This document shows, piece by piece, positions 23,558 through 35,974 of a DNA stretch of 64,000 bases. Origin of the DNA: Owenia fusiformis. Lineage: Eukaryota; Annelida; Polychaeta; Sabellida; Oweniidae. Positions within the stretch are counted from its first letter, which is position 1. Each line of letters opens with the position of its first letter. Below the pieces are notes generated by a model. It was given only the letters and a program-made list of their open reading frames with translations. It was not told the origin of the DNA and did no database searches. The position numbers were made by a program, and so were the translations under genes. The stretch lies in assembly GCA_903813345.2 (NCBI GenBank), contig CAIIXF020000009.1, positions 5,510,030-5,574,029 of the forward strand, given 5' to 3'.

Positions 23558-26500
23558 TTATGACCAATAAAAGGCAGCAATGGCGAGCAAGATAGTGAAG
23601 AATGACGGGACAATAGCGGCTGCTGCACTTCCTCCGGCGTTTGCGATGTTACCATCGTTGCAAAGGTCTCCGGTGCATTTACACGTTGTGATTCCTAATA
23701 CCTCGCTGCAACCAACATTCCCATCAATAAGAGCGCACGAATGTGTGACTGATGCTGAAAGATAAATGTACATTGAATATTTTATAAGAATATAGATATA
23801 TTTTTCATTGAGTCATACACATAACAGATACATTTGTTACATGGTCTATGCACAGATAACAAACTGTATAATAAACAATTATTATACTGGATGACCATGA
23901 GGTGGATAATGGATATGCCAGAATATCTATCCGAGGAAAAAATAATAATAAAAGTATTTTTTATTATGAACCTCCCTTTACTTTATTTTAAAGAATGGGT
24001 CTACTAAAACAGAAGCCGAGTCTAGTATTTTTTTCCAATACTGGATAGAACGAGATCTTGCTGCCACGTTTGACAATAGACCCTGCAGCTCTTAAACAAT
24101 CAGATTTGAGTATTTTAATGAGGTGCATAATAAAGCGCAATATTGTCCCAAGTTTTATTTCTAACAAAAAAGTATGCAGATTTAAATGTGCTAATTAAAG
24201 TAGGGAAAGGGTATAAATATTGAACACGCGTCACGATGTGGATAAACTATTAAAAGGGACGTATTTTTATTGATGTCAGACGTAGATGTTGCCAGGTAAA
24301 TTTCATTATTAAAATTGACTATCTAGAAATAGACCTTCTTTGTAGATGCTAAATATCAACTTGTTTAGTTCACGTGTATATTAGCCGGGACTGTACAAGG
24401 TATGCTTCTCCTTTTTCTCCTTATACATAAATTAATATTTATGTGTTTCATCTAAATATGATTTACTATTGAAATATTTATTCATATAGTGTTTCTTTCT
24501 GCTTCTTTCCCCACAGTTAAAATATTTAATTTCCTGATTAAATCAGGTTACGCTGTGATCTCGCTTAGAGTGTATTATTTATTTTCAAAATTCATTAATC
24601 TTTTCTCTAATTAATCTATTATTTTGCGCTTTCTGCGCTTGTGAGTTAATAATCTCAGTTATTTTCGACCCATCTTCTTATTTTGGTCAAAAATGGACAA
24701 TTTTTGGATGTTTGCTTTGCATAGGTGTCAATCATGGCAACCCAAATTTTATTCTGAATGACGGTCACAATTTCAAACAAAAATATCGAAAAAACAACGA
24801 CTTGAAATTAAAAAAAAGTTTCACATCTCACATTTTGATAACATAAGTTAAGACTACATTATGAGCAAAATTGTTATAACCTTTTTTGTGGCCTTTGAAT
24901 AACAAAACCTGTTTCTTACCAATCCCAATTGTTGTCACAACACGCTGACACTGTGTTCCAGTGACGCAGTCTGTGATACTTCCGGTGTCATTTGACGTCA
25001 AAGTAAATGTCTCAGCGCATCCAGATGTTGTAAGGCTTGAGCAAGTATAACACCTGACAGCGTCACCTGGAGAAGGTAAATTGAATGATTATGAAAAACA
25101 CATATAACTTGCATATCTTGAAAGAGAGAGAGTAAACATTAGTACGTTTGTAAGTATATATCATACAAGTTAATTGCTTTAGATTCAGTAAAATTGATTC
25201 CCATTAATTTCATATTCACAAGTTGGCCGCTATGCTAAAATATCACCATAATGCAAAAGGTGCTGATAGAAAGAGTTCCTTGCGGATCAATGAGCGAGTG
25301 GTCATTTTTGAATTTGAATTCGTTACAAACGGAGCTGTGTTGCCATTGTTGGGTATTCAGCTATATTCATATAATCTGTAGATGCTACCTGATACCTGAT
25401 TGTGTGAATACTTGTGTGTTTACACATAAGGAGAAAACCATACACCTCTTTATAATTTCGATCCCCACTGGGGTGGACTGACTTTTCTCATCAGCCCTAA
25501 GCACAGGATTTATATTCTGTGTTTTCATTAACAGGATTTTTATTCTGTGTTTTCATTAACTCATTATATTTTCCGATGGAATTCATATTTCATCACGATC
25601 ATATCTTCAATAACCTATTTATTCCATAATTTTTTTTCAAGACTTCTGTTGCGTATCTATCTAGACATTATCTGCCACAGCACGATACCTTTCATTTACG
25701 TTGTAGTTGGATTTTCATCAAATTCAATTGCAAATATTTCTCACTGAACCTGGTACGGGATTTTGGCTTATACGGAATCCAAATTCCAATACGGGATCTA
25801 ATACGGGACTTTGGCTGGTACGGGATTTTCACTGTCTCCCGCCCTTTTGACCCTAACTTAAATAGCTGAATACAAGTGCCAAAGTAATTTTGTTATGATA
25901 ACTTGCTAGAAAAAGCAAACTCTAAGTAAATGTACACCAGTCATAAGAAAAAAAACATATATCCCAAAACTATGATCTAACGTTAACATAAACAATATCT
26001 AACACCCCCTTTCCCCCACCATTCAAGAACCAATATCACAATCCAAGACCAGCACACCAAGGGGCATTTCATTCATACTGAAGTCATTGCACACTTAATG
26101 TTACACATGTACATATTCTATACTTTCCGCTACGGAAATGAAGATGGAATTAGGGGAGGGGACTTGGATAACTCTTTCCGCTTGTAAATTTATGTAACTT
26201 ATTGATTCTTTTAATGTAAACTTGATTAATCAATGGTTGCCAAGCTAGCCCATTAGAACATCACCATTTGTATTTCATATCTCTATGTTACTAGTGTATT
26301 ATTGTGTACCAAGAAGTGTTTATATAAATATTTTATTTCTTGATTAATTTTCGTCCTGTTGGCAGGGTGTCGAAAGCTAAATATTAAAATCTTGTAAATA
26401 ATTTTTTCATACAGTAGTTTGCCATTCCCGATTGACCATTTTGACCTCATTGAAGGTCAAATTTTTAGTCAGTTTTTTCTGATAACTTGTACATGTAGAT

Positions 26501-26954
26501 GATTTTGAAAATATTGATCAATTTGAAGCAAGTTGAAAAAGACCCTTTTAACCTTCAAAAGGTCAATGAAGGTCGATTCTTAAGTCAGATTTGAACTTCT
26601 GATAACTTGTAGATGATTTTGAAAAAACATTGGTCAATATGAGGAAAGTTGAAAAAAGACCTTTTTGACCTTGCGAAGATCAAATCTAAAATCAGATTTG
26701 AACTGCTGAAAACTTATAGATGATTTTAAAAAACTGAAGTCAATCTAAAAAGTATTTGTTAAGTTATTGGAAGTTTTAAGAATTTGTTACAGACGCCAAC
26801 CGCCGATCGCCAACCGCCGCCACAAAAAACGGAGACCACCACAATACGTTACCACTTTTTGGTGGTGACATAATTATGTATTTATATAATTAAAAAAATA
26901 CTTACATCCTGAATAAATGCTAATAAGAGCGAGTAAGGCCAAGTAAAACTTCAT
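23558..26954 (-). CDS. GPI-anchored Ly-6/uPAR (three-finger) protein
   Basis: Three minus-strand exons: 26954-26906, 25066-24920 and 23754-23558. Donors are GTAAGT and GTAAGA, acceptors CTCCAG and TTTCAG, and both introns are phase 1. Exon 1 encodes a signal peptide (MKFYLALLALISIYSG). Exons 2 and 3 hold ten cysteines in the LU pattern, starting CYTC and ending CKCTGDLCNDGN, where the final C-N is the hallmark of the fold. The C-terminus (SAAAAIVPSFFTILLAIAAF) is a hydrophobic GPI-attachment signal following small residues. Precursor is 130 residues, usual for single-domain Ly-6 proteins. It would be displayed on the outer cell surface. Relatives modulate receptors or channels (Lynx, Quiver) or cell junctions (Boudin type); the sequence does not say which. 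A second signal-peptide exon at 30715-30766 is splice-compatible with exon 2. Confidence 0.88.
25503..25559. repeat. 29-bp tandem duplication
   Basis: CAGGATTTATATTCTGTGTT plus TTCATTAA twice in tandem with one difference, in intron 1 of the Ly-6 gene. Confidence 0.8.
25885..26105. repeat. dispersed repeat R2, copy 2
   Basis: Matches 14380-14625 in the same orientation, including ACCAATATCACAATCCAAGA and GGGGCATTTCATTCATACTG-like sequence. Lies in the Ly-6 intron. Confidence 0.7.
26400..26880 (-). repeat. dispersed repeat R3 (GGTGGTGACAT family), copy 1
   Basis: Contains repeated GAAGGTCAA / TGATAACTTGTAGATGATTT motifs, a GC-rich segment GACGCCAACCGCCGATCGCC, and ends CACTTTTTGGTGGTGACATA. 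Related copies lie at 36526-36628 and 45631-46526. Confidence 0.7.
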
Positions 26955-27639
26955 TTTAATTCTTTTCTTGGTTTTTCAACCGGTCATGTACCTCTGCCCT
27001 GTCTGGTGAATGTGCAAACTTTAAAATGGTTGCCAATTCCAAAGTTATTCTCTAATTGACCCCAGATCCATATATTGATGTCTATTTAATTAAGGCATTA
27101 ATGATATAATAAGCTATGTGACTTTCTACTTTGTGAAATGTTCACAGGGTGTGCAAATAATGACGCGTATCAATATTCCAAATTTTACTGGTTACTATTA
27201 TGGTGACTCGTGTTGTGGGAGGGGGCATTAATGAATGCCAATATAATCTTTTCTGTCAAAAGAAGTACCAGTTTTAGATTAGATGCTATTTTCTTGATAG
27301 TACTACTTTAAGTAATCATACTATTCAATATCAAAGTTTATTCCATAATACTACTGTTTTCCAAATAAAATAAAATGGAAGATTCTATTGAATAACCCAT
27401 ATCCCACTCTAAGTTGCTCATCTGTAAAACCATCTAAAAAGTGCCCATGTCATGTATAGCTCTTCAGAAGTTCCAAAACACTTTTCCATGTTGATCAACA
27501 TATTTTTTAAGTTTGGAAATACAGTTTTACTCCACAGTGTAGATATACCAATGTAGTAATTGTTTAAGGAATTGGAACTGATATCACAATTTTTTCACTT
27601 GGCACCTTTTGACTGTTTGAGGTAGTGAATTTCCTGTTC

Positions 27640-28240
27640 AGATTGCATTTTGAGAATTAAAAACCGCTATTTTGATATCCTATGTTATGTCAATGGGCCA
27701 GCAGAAAAATTATGAATTGTAAAAATATGATGTACAGATTTAATACAAATAAAATTTGGGCACTGAAAGGCCCAGGTCAAAATCGAGGTCAAATTTATAG
27801 TTTTCCTTATTTTTGCGATTCTGTAAAAACTTAACACTTTAATAATATATTCTTCAAAATAAGGTATATTGATAGCCAAGTGTATGCTCATAGTGTTAGC
27901 TTTTTGCTGTCAGAGAGTATATTTTTACCTACTTTTGAGATATGGTGTCCGGAAATTCAAAGGTCAAAACAAAAAGTTTTCCACATTTAACGTGGGTATT
28001 ATCTGAGACTATCATAAAATTTTATGTTAGTCTCAGGTATTATGGAAGAAGTGTAAGACTTTCTCAGGAATTCGAATCTGCTAACCATATTTTGATTCAA
28101 CTTTCGGTTCAGAATATAGTGTTTTGGAAATTCCAAAAATTGCTATTTTGATATCCCATGTTATGCAATGGAGCCGAAGAAAACTACGAATTGTAAAAAT
28201 ACGAGATACAGACTGAACACAAATAAAATTAATGAAAGTC
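27640..28240. repeat. diverged direct repeat, about 490-bp spacing
   Basis: The block starting GCTATTTTGATATCCTATGT (27667) recurs at 28142 as GCTATTTTGATATCCCATGT, followed in both by GAATTGTAAAAATA and ACAAATAAAATT. It probably derives from an old transposon in the Ly-6 upstream intron. Confidence 0.65.
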
Positions 28241-28699
28241 TTCTATTGAAGAAGACCTGAAAAGCTACTTTACTTCAAAATTTGGGCACCCAAAGGGATT
28301 TTCTTAAAAAGAGTCACGGAAGTTGGTTCAACAGATTTTTGACAGTTGATAATTTTTCGCAAGTATATTCTGGCTGTAAAAAATGAATGCATATGAAAGG
28401 CCAATGTAATTCAAGAAAAGTTCAAAGAATGATATCAAGAACAATTTGATTGCCTCATAAATCGTGTTTAATCCACCCAACAACAAGCTTTCTTTTCAAA
28501 ATACATTCATCTTTTTCACCACCCCCTCTAATTTTTTTACGATTTTTCATACTTTAATATATTATAGCTTTTTAAGACAGAACTTACTGATAGTATTCCA
28601 AAAATCATCTTTTTTATTGAACAATCCTTAAAATGGTTTCAAACACAACTTTATTTTGATTGGTTTAAGATATTAATTGTTAATCTGAAATAACTACGA

Positions 28700-29895
28700 A
28701 TTTTCGCATGTAAGCTGTATTGCAATGGCAACCATTTTATCAAACATGATCAAACTTGCAATATCAACTAACTATATATACATACATAGTTCCTGGAAGT
28801 ATGAATATGATTGGAGGTATATAACAGAAGTTACTCAAGAATGTTACCTAAAAGTACCACGCCCACTTTTAAGTAGTGTGAAAGGTAGTGACCAAATAGG
28901 AATATGGACTAGAGTCATAGATATCATTCAATTAATCATTTAAATCATGTTATCTCCTTGAAAACTCCTTAAATATGTTTCCAAAGTCAACCTCATGTTG
29001 ATTGGTGCAATTCGAAGAGATTAGCAGTCGCTTACCTTTTAAAGAACTGATGGATTTATCCGAAATATTTACAAAGGATCTAATGCGACCTCCACTATGA
29101 TCTCCCCATGAACAAAAATAAATTCATCTGATTTTTCAAAATAAATATACTGCTTTTATTATTACATTCATATGTACACTAGTATCTTGTTGACCTATAT
29201 TCAGCATTGTATTGATAAATGGGCCACTTATTAGGGCCAATATTAAATCATAACGTGTACAGGGGTAGAGATGCCAAACCAGGAAGTCTTTTTGTGTTTG
29301 TCAAAATCCATTTGCATCCAACACATCCCTACATCTTACCCAAATATGTTATTAAGTAATGCAACATAACAGTATAATCTTTGGATCAACAAAGTTGTTT
29401 GAGATTTCATAAGTGTAAAAATTACTTTTGAAGCATTTTTCTATATCCATTTTTTAGGGAAAAAATGATGAAAAAATGTATAATCTTTTAATTTGAAGTA
29501 TGACCTGAATCGATTGCAAACTTTATATTTGCACATCTGATGTGATATACCATGTTAAGTCAATAGAACAAATCCAATGTCAAGTCAATACACCCTTGCT
29601 GAACTTAATGACCTCAACCTCAGCCCATATAGGTCCAGACGCTTAAATATTTTCCAAATTAAAAGTACTAGTATTATGTGACATTGTATTCTTTATTTTA
29701 CATCTAAATATGATTCACTTTGTTCATGGGGAAATCATAATGGAAAGTGCACTAGACCCTTTTTACACTTAAGTTGTGTTGCCACGGCAACCACTTGACC
29801 AATCATGATCAAACTTGTCATTGCAACTAGTTATACATAGATACATAGTCCCTAGAAATAAAATTTGATTGGAAGTATCTAACAGAAATTATTTA
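28700..29895. repeat. diverged direct repeat, about 1.06-kb spacing
   Basis: The block at 28708-28825 (GGCAACCATTTTATCAAACA, TGATCAAACTTG) recurs at 29772-29890 (GGCAACCACTTGACCAATCA, TGATCAAACTTG). Neither copy is coding. Confidence 0.65.
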
Positions 29896-30714
29896 TGCTT
29901 TTCATATAGTACCCCCTCATAAAAATAACCAGGGGATATAAATGGCAATAATTCGAAGAGGCTGAAATACTAGACACTGTTATTTTCAAAAACAATGAGA
30001 AATGATATACTACATATAATTAACATAATTATAAAAATGCAATACCGTGAGTAAAAAATGGTTCGAGCTCATCCACTATATAGCATTAGTATATGGTAGA
30101 TCGTCACATTATAAAAGGGATATTTTTATTTTGACAAATCAATTTCACATTCATGGTTGAAGGATATTCTATTTGGAAAAATTGACATCTAAATTTCCCC
30201 ATGACGTATTAGTACACAGCTTGACATATGAAATATCCTCCAAATGAAACAAAGCAGTTCTAACACAAGGATTTATATTGGCTGTTGTACATGCATTCTT
30301 TGAACAATCGCTCTCTCAATAATGTTTTCAGTATCATTATAAACGGATTACTTTATCTCCAAGAAAATTTCAATAAACTTGATTTTACAAAACCCCTTTA
30401 TTTCTTAAAAATGGACTGATCCAGTTGACTCGCCTTTGAGCCGCCATATTGTTTTTTTACGGGAAGCTTATCGGAACCCTTTAATATCAAAAGTTTGAAC
30501 TCTTGTGCATTAATGTGCATCTAGCTGAGCTAGTCATCTGGAACTCTTGTGGAGTCCATGACACCTAGTTTTAAAGTGCCAAAGAGCAATTTAGATATTA
30601 TGCAGACAAGGAAGTAATGTAACATTATGTGGATGTTAAATCTAATGGGGGAGAACATTGACACCCTTTAGGTTATATATATTAACCCAGAAATTCACAG
30701 AAATGCTGTTTTAC

Positions 30715-30766
30715 CATGTGCAGCGAATGTAGCTACCAAAATCAGCGATAGAATGGTCGACTGCAT
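30715..30766 (-). CDS. alternative signal-peptide exon for the Ly-6 gene
   Basis: The ATG at 30766 opens MQSTILSLILVATFAAH and stops at a GTAAAA donor with one base left over (phase 1). Joined to exon 2 of the Ly-6 gene (25066) it reads ...AAHGDAVRCYTC, keeping the frame. The exon starts at 30833 after a strong acceptor (TTTTTTTTAG). It therefore has a spliced 5' leader whose upstream exon ends at the GTAAGT donor at 31617. The alternative is a second gene whose own later exons have been lost, since no cysteine-rich exon lies between here and 26.9 kb. Confidence 0.62.
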
Positions 30767-31617
30767 GCTGCTTTGTAGAATGACTTCAACTTGATTCCCG
30801 TGGTTGAACAATCCGAAGCTGGAGTTGGATTTTCTAAAAAAAAGACAATGGTTTAATTTTGAATACGATTGTGTCCCATCGTGCCAATAAAATACAAAAA
30901 TCTCTGATACAAAAAACCTTCATGTCTGCAATTTTTTCATAAATTTTTTTTTCAGATGTACAACATTCTTTGGCCATTGTTTTTCCTTCTGACCAAGACT
31001 AATTGTTTATCACTAACATGATTTTGGTCCATGATTTTGTGTAGCATCATAATTCTGTTGAATCTATCAAACACGACATGGTGTTTATGTGTAAACTGTT
31101 TGAAGTATGCTACCCATTCCCCCTCGCCTAACCGTCAGTTGTTTTAGGCTCAGCTTGCATAATTTTGTATAGCGTGTTGTCGCACTTTTGATGTGTAAAA
31201 AAGTAAAATCTTCAAAATTCGTTTTGTTTTATTAATATATTAGCAAATCCCAAAAAACAATTTGATCGAAAGTATTAAAAATGTGTTTATCGTTTTATCA
31301 AAATTGCCCGAGTAAAATTGACAAATAAAAAAACGTGTAACTCATGCTAAAATTATAATTAAAAGTTATAGTGTTTATTAATACCGTATGTACTTTAATT
31401 AGATAATAAATCGAACATCTTTAAAGATAAACAAATACAATGTACATATATAAACTAAAGTGTTACAAATTGCGCAAACATAATACGTCATATTTCATTC
31501 CTAGAACTCAAAAGAAAACTATCAATTCGATTTCCTTATATAGTGAAATAATAATTACATATTTAAAAATGTAATGCCATGCTTAATGACAATATAAAAA
31601 ACTAGCAAAATACTTAC

Positions 31618-31720
31618 ATGATTTTGTAGATTCTCTTGCGAGAAAATGCAACTGCGTTGTCTTAAATATGTACATGAACGAGGAAGTAGGAAGTGCATTT
31701 TTATTTTATTCTGATTGGTT
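31618..31720 (-). promoter_or_regulatory. 5' leader exon and promoter for the alternative Ly-6 start
   Basis: The leader exon ends at 31618 just before GTAAGT. Upstream, on the minus strand, are a TATA-like ATATTTAAG (about 31664-31672) and a CAACCAATCAG CCAAT box (about 31711-31721). The CCAAT-box neighbourhood is partly repeated at 34395-34460. Confidence 0.5.
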
Positions 31721-32372
31721 GTCTGATGTTAACCGGTAACCGTTATTTAGTGATATTGTGCAAGTGGAGAGAACAAAAGGCAATGATCAAAATGTAAGCT
31801 GTCATTTCGTTCGGAATTTCATTTATCTAAAATACACATACATATTTCAAAACAAGAGTAAAATTCTGACATACAAAAAAATATTTAAAGAACATCTTTT
31901 AATTTATTAAAATTATAGGCGTTCATAGTATGAGTGATGCAAATACATAATTCACCTATTTTTCTCATATTTAAGAAGTATCACAGGCCAAAGTGGGTCA
32001 TACTTCCACAGTTACGGTCCTGATGTAATACAGCAACTGATCAATCATCAAATACAAGATGTCAAACTCCCTCCAGAGGCCAATGAACTCAACTCTATTG
32101 AAGTATTCGAAGGTTGTGTTTTTCTAATAATCATTTATTTCATATATATATTATACAATAATACAATAGTTAAGTTTGACTAGGTAACAATTAACATTAT
32201 TGTCAAACTGAAAACCAAAATGTAGTTTCATGCAAATCTTTTTAGTTTACTAAGAAAGATTCATTATTTTATTCAAAATGGTCAAGTTGGGTGCTTAATG
32301 TTCGAAGTTTGGTTACAGGTCAAGTAGGTTTTTGGTGCATGGATTGCAAAAATGACACACTTGCTTTGATTA

Positions 32373-32607
32373 TTAAGATATTGTATTATCATCAAAATCA
32401 GGGTGTCCAAATAAAAGCGTGTCTATTTTATCAGATGAATTACAATCTAAAAATACACTTAAGCAATCCGCCATATGGAGATCTCTAAGGAGTTGACATC
32501 TTGGGTTACTGTATAGGGGGCACTGTAGAAAAAAGCGTTTTGGTGTTTCAGAGTGATGACCACAGGGACATTCTGGTGAAGGCACATTGTTAAAATTATG
32601 TGCAAAA
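32373..32607 (-). pseudogene. non-LTR retrotransposon (LINE) 3' coding remnant
   Basis: The frame reads FNNVPSPECPCGHHSETPKR then FFLQCPLYSNPR. The C-x-C-G-x6-E-x6-FFL-x-CPLY pattern is the zinc-knuckle-like region after the reverse transcriptase domain in many invertebrate LINEs. The frame is broken upstream and no intact reverse transcriptase core (YADD box) is visible. Confidence 0.8.
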
Positions 32608-32898
32608 AGCTGTTTTTTTTAAAAGATCTACTTTAGGTTGTGTTAAAGTGGATGTAAAAAGTGGCGCCCCAATTAGCGGGATGTGATGAGAGTATAGGTC
32701 CCCGATCTTTTCAAAGAGGCCGATACAGCCATCTCAGAGGCCCTTGAAACACATACATTCCAAGGACGGGTAAAGAGGGATGCAACTGGGAAAGAGACTA
32801 AAAACAGTGGCAGCATAACAATCAATTGCAATCCTGCAAGCAAAAACATGGACCAAGCTCATCCAGTACCTTATCAGTCAAAATGGAACACGAGTCAT

Positions 32899-33237
32899 AT
32901 TCTTCCTAATTAGATGGGCAGAATAATGGTATACGAGACAATAACAAAATGGAAGTGAATAAAAATTCAGTTTTCAGGGTTATTTTGATATTTCAAAAAC
33001 AAGACACCATAATTCTTCCTAATTAGATGGGCAGAATAATGGTATACGAGACAATAGCAAAATGGAAGTGAATAAAAATTCAGTTTTCAGGGTTATTTTG
33101 ATATTTCAAAAACAAGACACCATAATTCTTCCTAATTAGATGGGCAGAATAATGGTATACGAGACAATAACAAAATGGAAGTGAATAAAAATTCAGTTTT
33201 CAGGGTTATTTTGATACTTCAAAAACAAGACACCATA
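32899..33237. repeat. three 113-bp tandem copies
   Basis: Units begin ATTCTTCCTAATTAGATGGG at 32899, 33012 and 33125 and differ at only one or two bases, so the triplication is recent. Confidence 0.95.
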
Positions 33238-33361
33238 AAAAATGTGTTTTATTTATTGTTAATCAGTGATTTTTGCTCTGCAAGCCCTACATATACACAG
33301 GATTACCTATACGAAAAAACAAGTTTTTGAAAATTACTACTCAAAAGTTATGAAGACCTAA

Positions 33362-33851
33362 CACCCCAGTCACATTTCCTATGGCGACCTTGCGGTCTAT
33401 CATTTCTGCGGACAGTAACATTTCTACACTCGCCGTGAAATTTCTGCGCTCTCATACTTTTGCAGTCACATTTCCCACGGCAGCCGCACGGTGAATTTTA
33501 AATTTCTGTTGATAAATAATACTTTTTTCATTTTATTTACATCGGGACAATTTATAAATGTTATTCATAGTGCTAGGATGTAATATCAAATGAAAAGTGA
33601 TCGTGAAACATTGACAAATATTGATTCAATCTTGTTGAGCCAGTTGATTTCTACGGGGACCTCAGAAATGAACAAATATTATAACTCTGAGTTATAATTT
33701 CTACGCCTTCCCTGCGGCCTGTAAAAATCTGCATACGCCGTACGGAGCCCGCAAGGCAAGCGTAGTTTTTCTACGCTCGCCGCAGAAATTCACCGATTTA
33801 ATTGATCTGCGGTCGACTTGCGGCCGCCGTGCGACAAATGTGACTGGGGTG
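33362..33851. mobile_element. PIF/Harbinger-like MITE
   Basis: 490 bp with inverted ends CACCCCAGTCACATTT ... AAATGTGACTGGGGTG and a TAA target duplication (33359-33361 and 33852-33854), as in PIF/Harbinger elements. Subterminal CTTGCGGCC-type GC-rich repeats. Non-coding. A related end (AAATGTGACTGCAGGTGTTA) lies at 43990-44011. Confidence 0.8.
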
Positions 33852-33859
33852 TAAACTTC

Positions 33860-35450
33860 ATGTACAACATTTTCTTAGACCTCTCAATATTATAGTTATA
33901 CAAAGAAAAGTTTGGTTCATTTAACAAAATGAATTCAAAAAATAAAAAAAATAAAAAATAGATAAAATAGATACTTTTTTTTAAAACGAACCAATCTTTC
34001 TTTTGTACAATTTCAATATTGAGAGACCTAAACAAATTGTCTGACATGTATGTCATTTTGTTCCAATGAGGTTGGGATGGGTGTTTCATTTCATTCCGGT
34101 GTGTTTTCTAAAACAATATAGAGAAACTTAGGTATTACATAGTTCTTTTCAAATTAAATTGTTACCATTCAAAAGATGATAATTAAATCGACTATGTAAA
34201 ATGTTCAGATTTTTTGATAACTGGTTTACGAGAAACATGTATTCAATTCAGTTTGCCATATCGATGCCAATCCTTTACGAGAACTTTTTTTATAAACATT
34301 ATACATTTTTATTTATCGTCATGATCAGTGGTGGTATGCTTGAGATGAAATAACATCGCGGTGCGCAAAAACAGTGATAAACGCCAAACGAGGATGTGAA
34401 TTTTCATTTTTATTTGGATCCAATTCTTATTGGTTGTCTGAAGTTAAACAGGAAAACAGAAAAATGAAAGGAGCCTTCACGAGGGCAAACAATTTTTTTC
34501 TAATTATTCAGAAAATGCTTTGAACTGGAAAGGGCAACCTGTTTTTATGTCACTATTTGTCGTGTTGATTCATGTTTCAGGTGAAACAGAATGATAAAAA
34601 CCTACAATCACAACGCACACACAGACAACACAAAATTTCGAAATTCTGAGCATTTTTCACCATTGACTCTCAATAGTATGCGGCTGCATAGCTCTTAGCT
34701 CATGCAGTGGACCTTTTAGATTTTGTTATATTTGCAGTAGATTATTGTGATATCATCTTCATTTACTGCTTTGAACATGATGATTTTGTTTGTTTTTTAT
34801 CGGCTGCCTAAATTCACCTACTCAGTTTTAATATGTCGTAATTACATTAAAACCGAGCAGATTTACTAATATGAACGAAAACACATTTTCAGAACAAAAT
34901 ATTGCATAATTTAAACTTAATAATGAAATCAAGTATATAACAACGGTATCAATTTGGAATAGAAGAGATGCATTTTACTCATCCACCAAGAGTTCCAGAC
35001 CAAAAGCATATTTTGAATCAGGCGCTGTCTGTAAAGAATCGGGGTGAATCATTGAAAAACACGGCGTACTGGTTCAATGCGTCCCCATTTAATTACATAC
35101 TTATAGTTTAGTAGGACGCAATGGTCCCCATGCACCCGGAAGATATAATTTTTTTATTTTCTACTCACACAGGATGTCTACTTAATGAATTGTGATTCAT
35201 TGTCATCTCTGGAGCGAATATGGAGCCCCTCCTAGGACGCACCCCTATTATAGGCAATACTCATTTGAGACCTTGTATTTTAAGATTATGGCTTTTCACT
35301 TTCTAGAAACCCAAAACGTTTAAAGAAATTAAATTTAAAGCTGTTTTACATGTACGTCTTAGTTTGATACTACAAATCCAAATATACAAGGGCCGATCCA
35401 GAAGTCCTGACAAAATGCTCTAACTAAAAGTTTATCATTCAGTTTCACAG
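33860..35450. other. intergenic, mostly unrecognised
   Basis: Holds the promoter-like duplicate at 34395-34460 described in findings. The 99-codon frame at 33790-34089 overlaps a MITE end and AT-rich runs and is not supported. Confidence 0.4.
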
Positions 35451-35451
35451 G

Positions 35452-35974
35452 CTGGTATCGTAAGATTTGTCCGCTGTGACGGAGCATGCTATTTTTCATA
35501 AAAACACTAAGAATACTTCACAATTTATTTTCAACTCAATGTTTCGTTATATCACAGAAAATTTCCATGCAATGGATATATCATTTGCCCGTAACTTTCA
35601 CCTTTGTTTGAAGTCCAATAACGCTAGGAGTAAAAGCTATTGAAAACGGCGCCAGAGTAGCATACTCTAAAATGTACCATTTCTTTTTTACATATGTAAA
35701 TATCATCATGTCACTATATCGTGCCATTAAAAAGTTGAAAAAATGGTACATTTTGGAGTATGATACTCCGGCGCCATTTCCAATAGCTTTTCCTCCGAGC
35801 GTTATGGGACTTCAAACAGAAGTGAAGATTACCCACAAATGATATATCCATTGCATGGAGTAAATAATTTCCTTTGATATAATGAAACATGTGAGTTAAA
35901 AAATAAATTGTGAAGTATTCCTAGCGTTTTCATAAAAAATAACATGCTCTGTCATAGCGGAGAAATCTTACCAG
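35452..35974. mobile_element. foldback (long inverted repeat) element
   Basis: Two arms of about 230 bp, roughly 85% identical by eye, form an inverted repeat around a spacer of about 50 bp. Outer ends are CTGGTATCGTAAGATTT and AAATCTTACCAG. Shared internal blocks include ATGCAATGGATATATCATTT and AAATGTACCATTT. No coding capacity. A single-arm fragment lies at 43690-43815. Confidence 0.88.

Noticed and set aside
32899-33237. CRISPR-like array
   Set aside because: Three directly abutting 113-bp copies without spacers in eukaryotic DNA; an ordinary tandem repeat.
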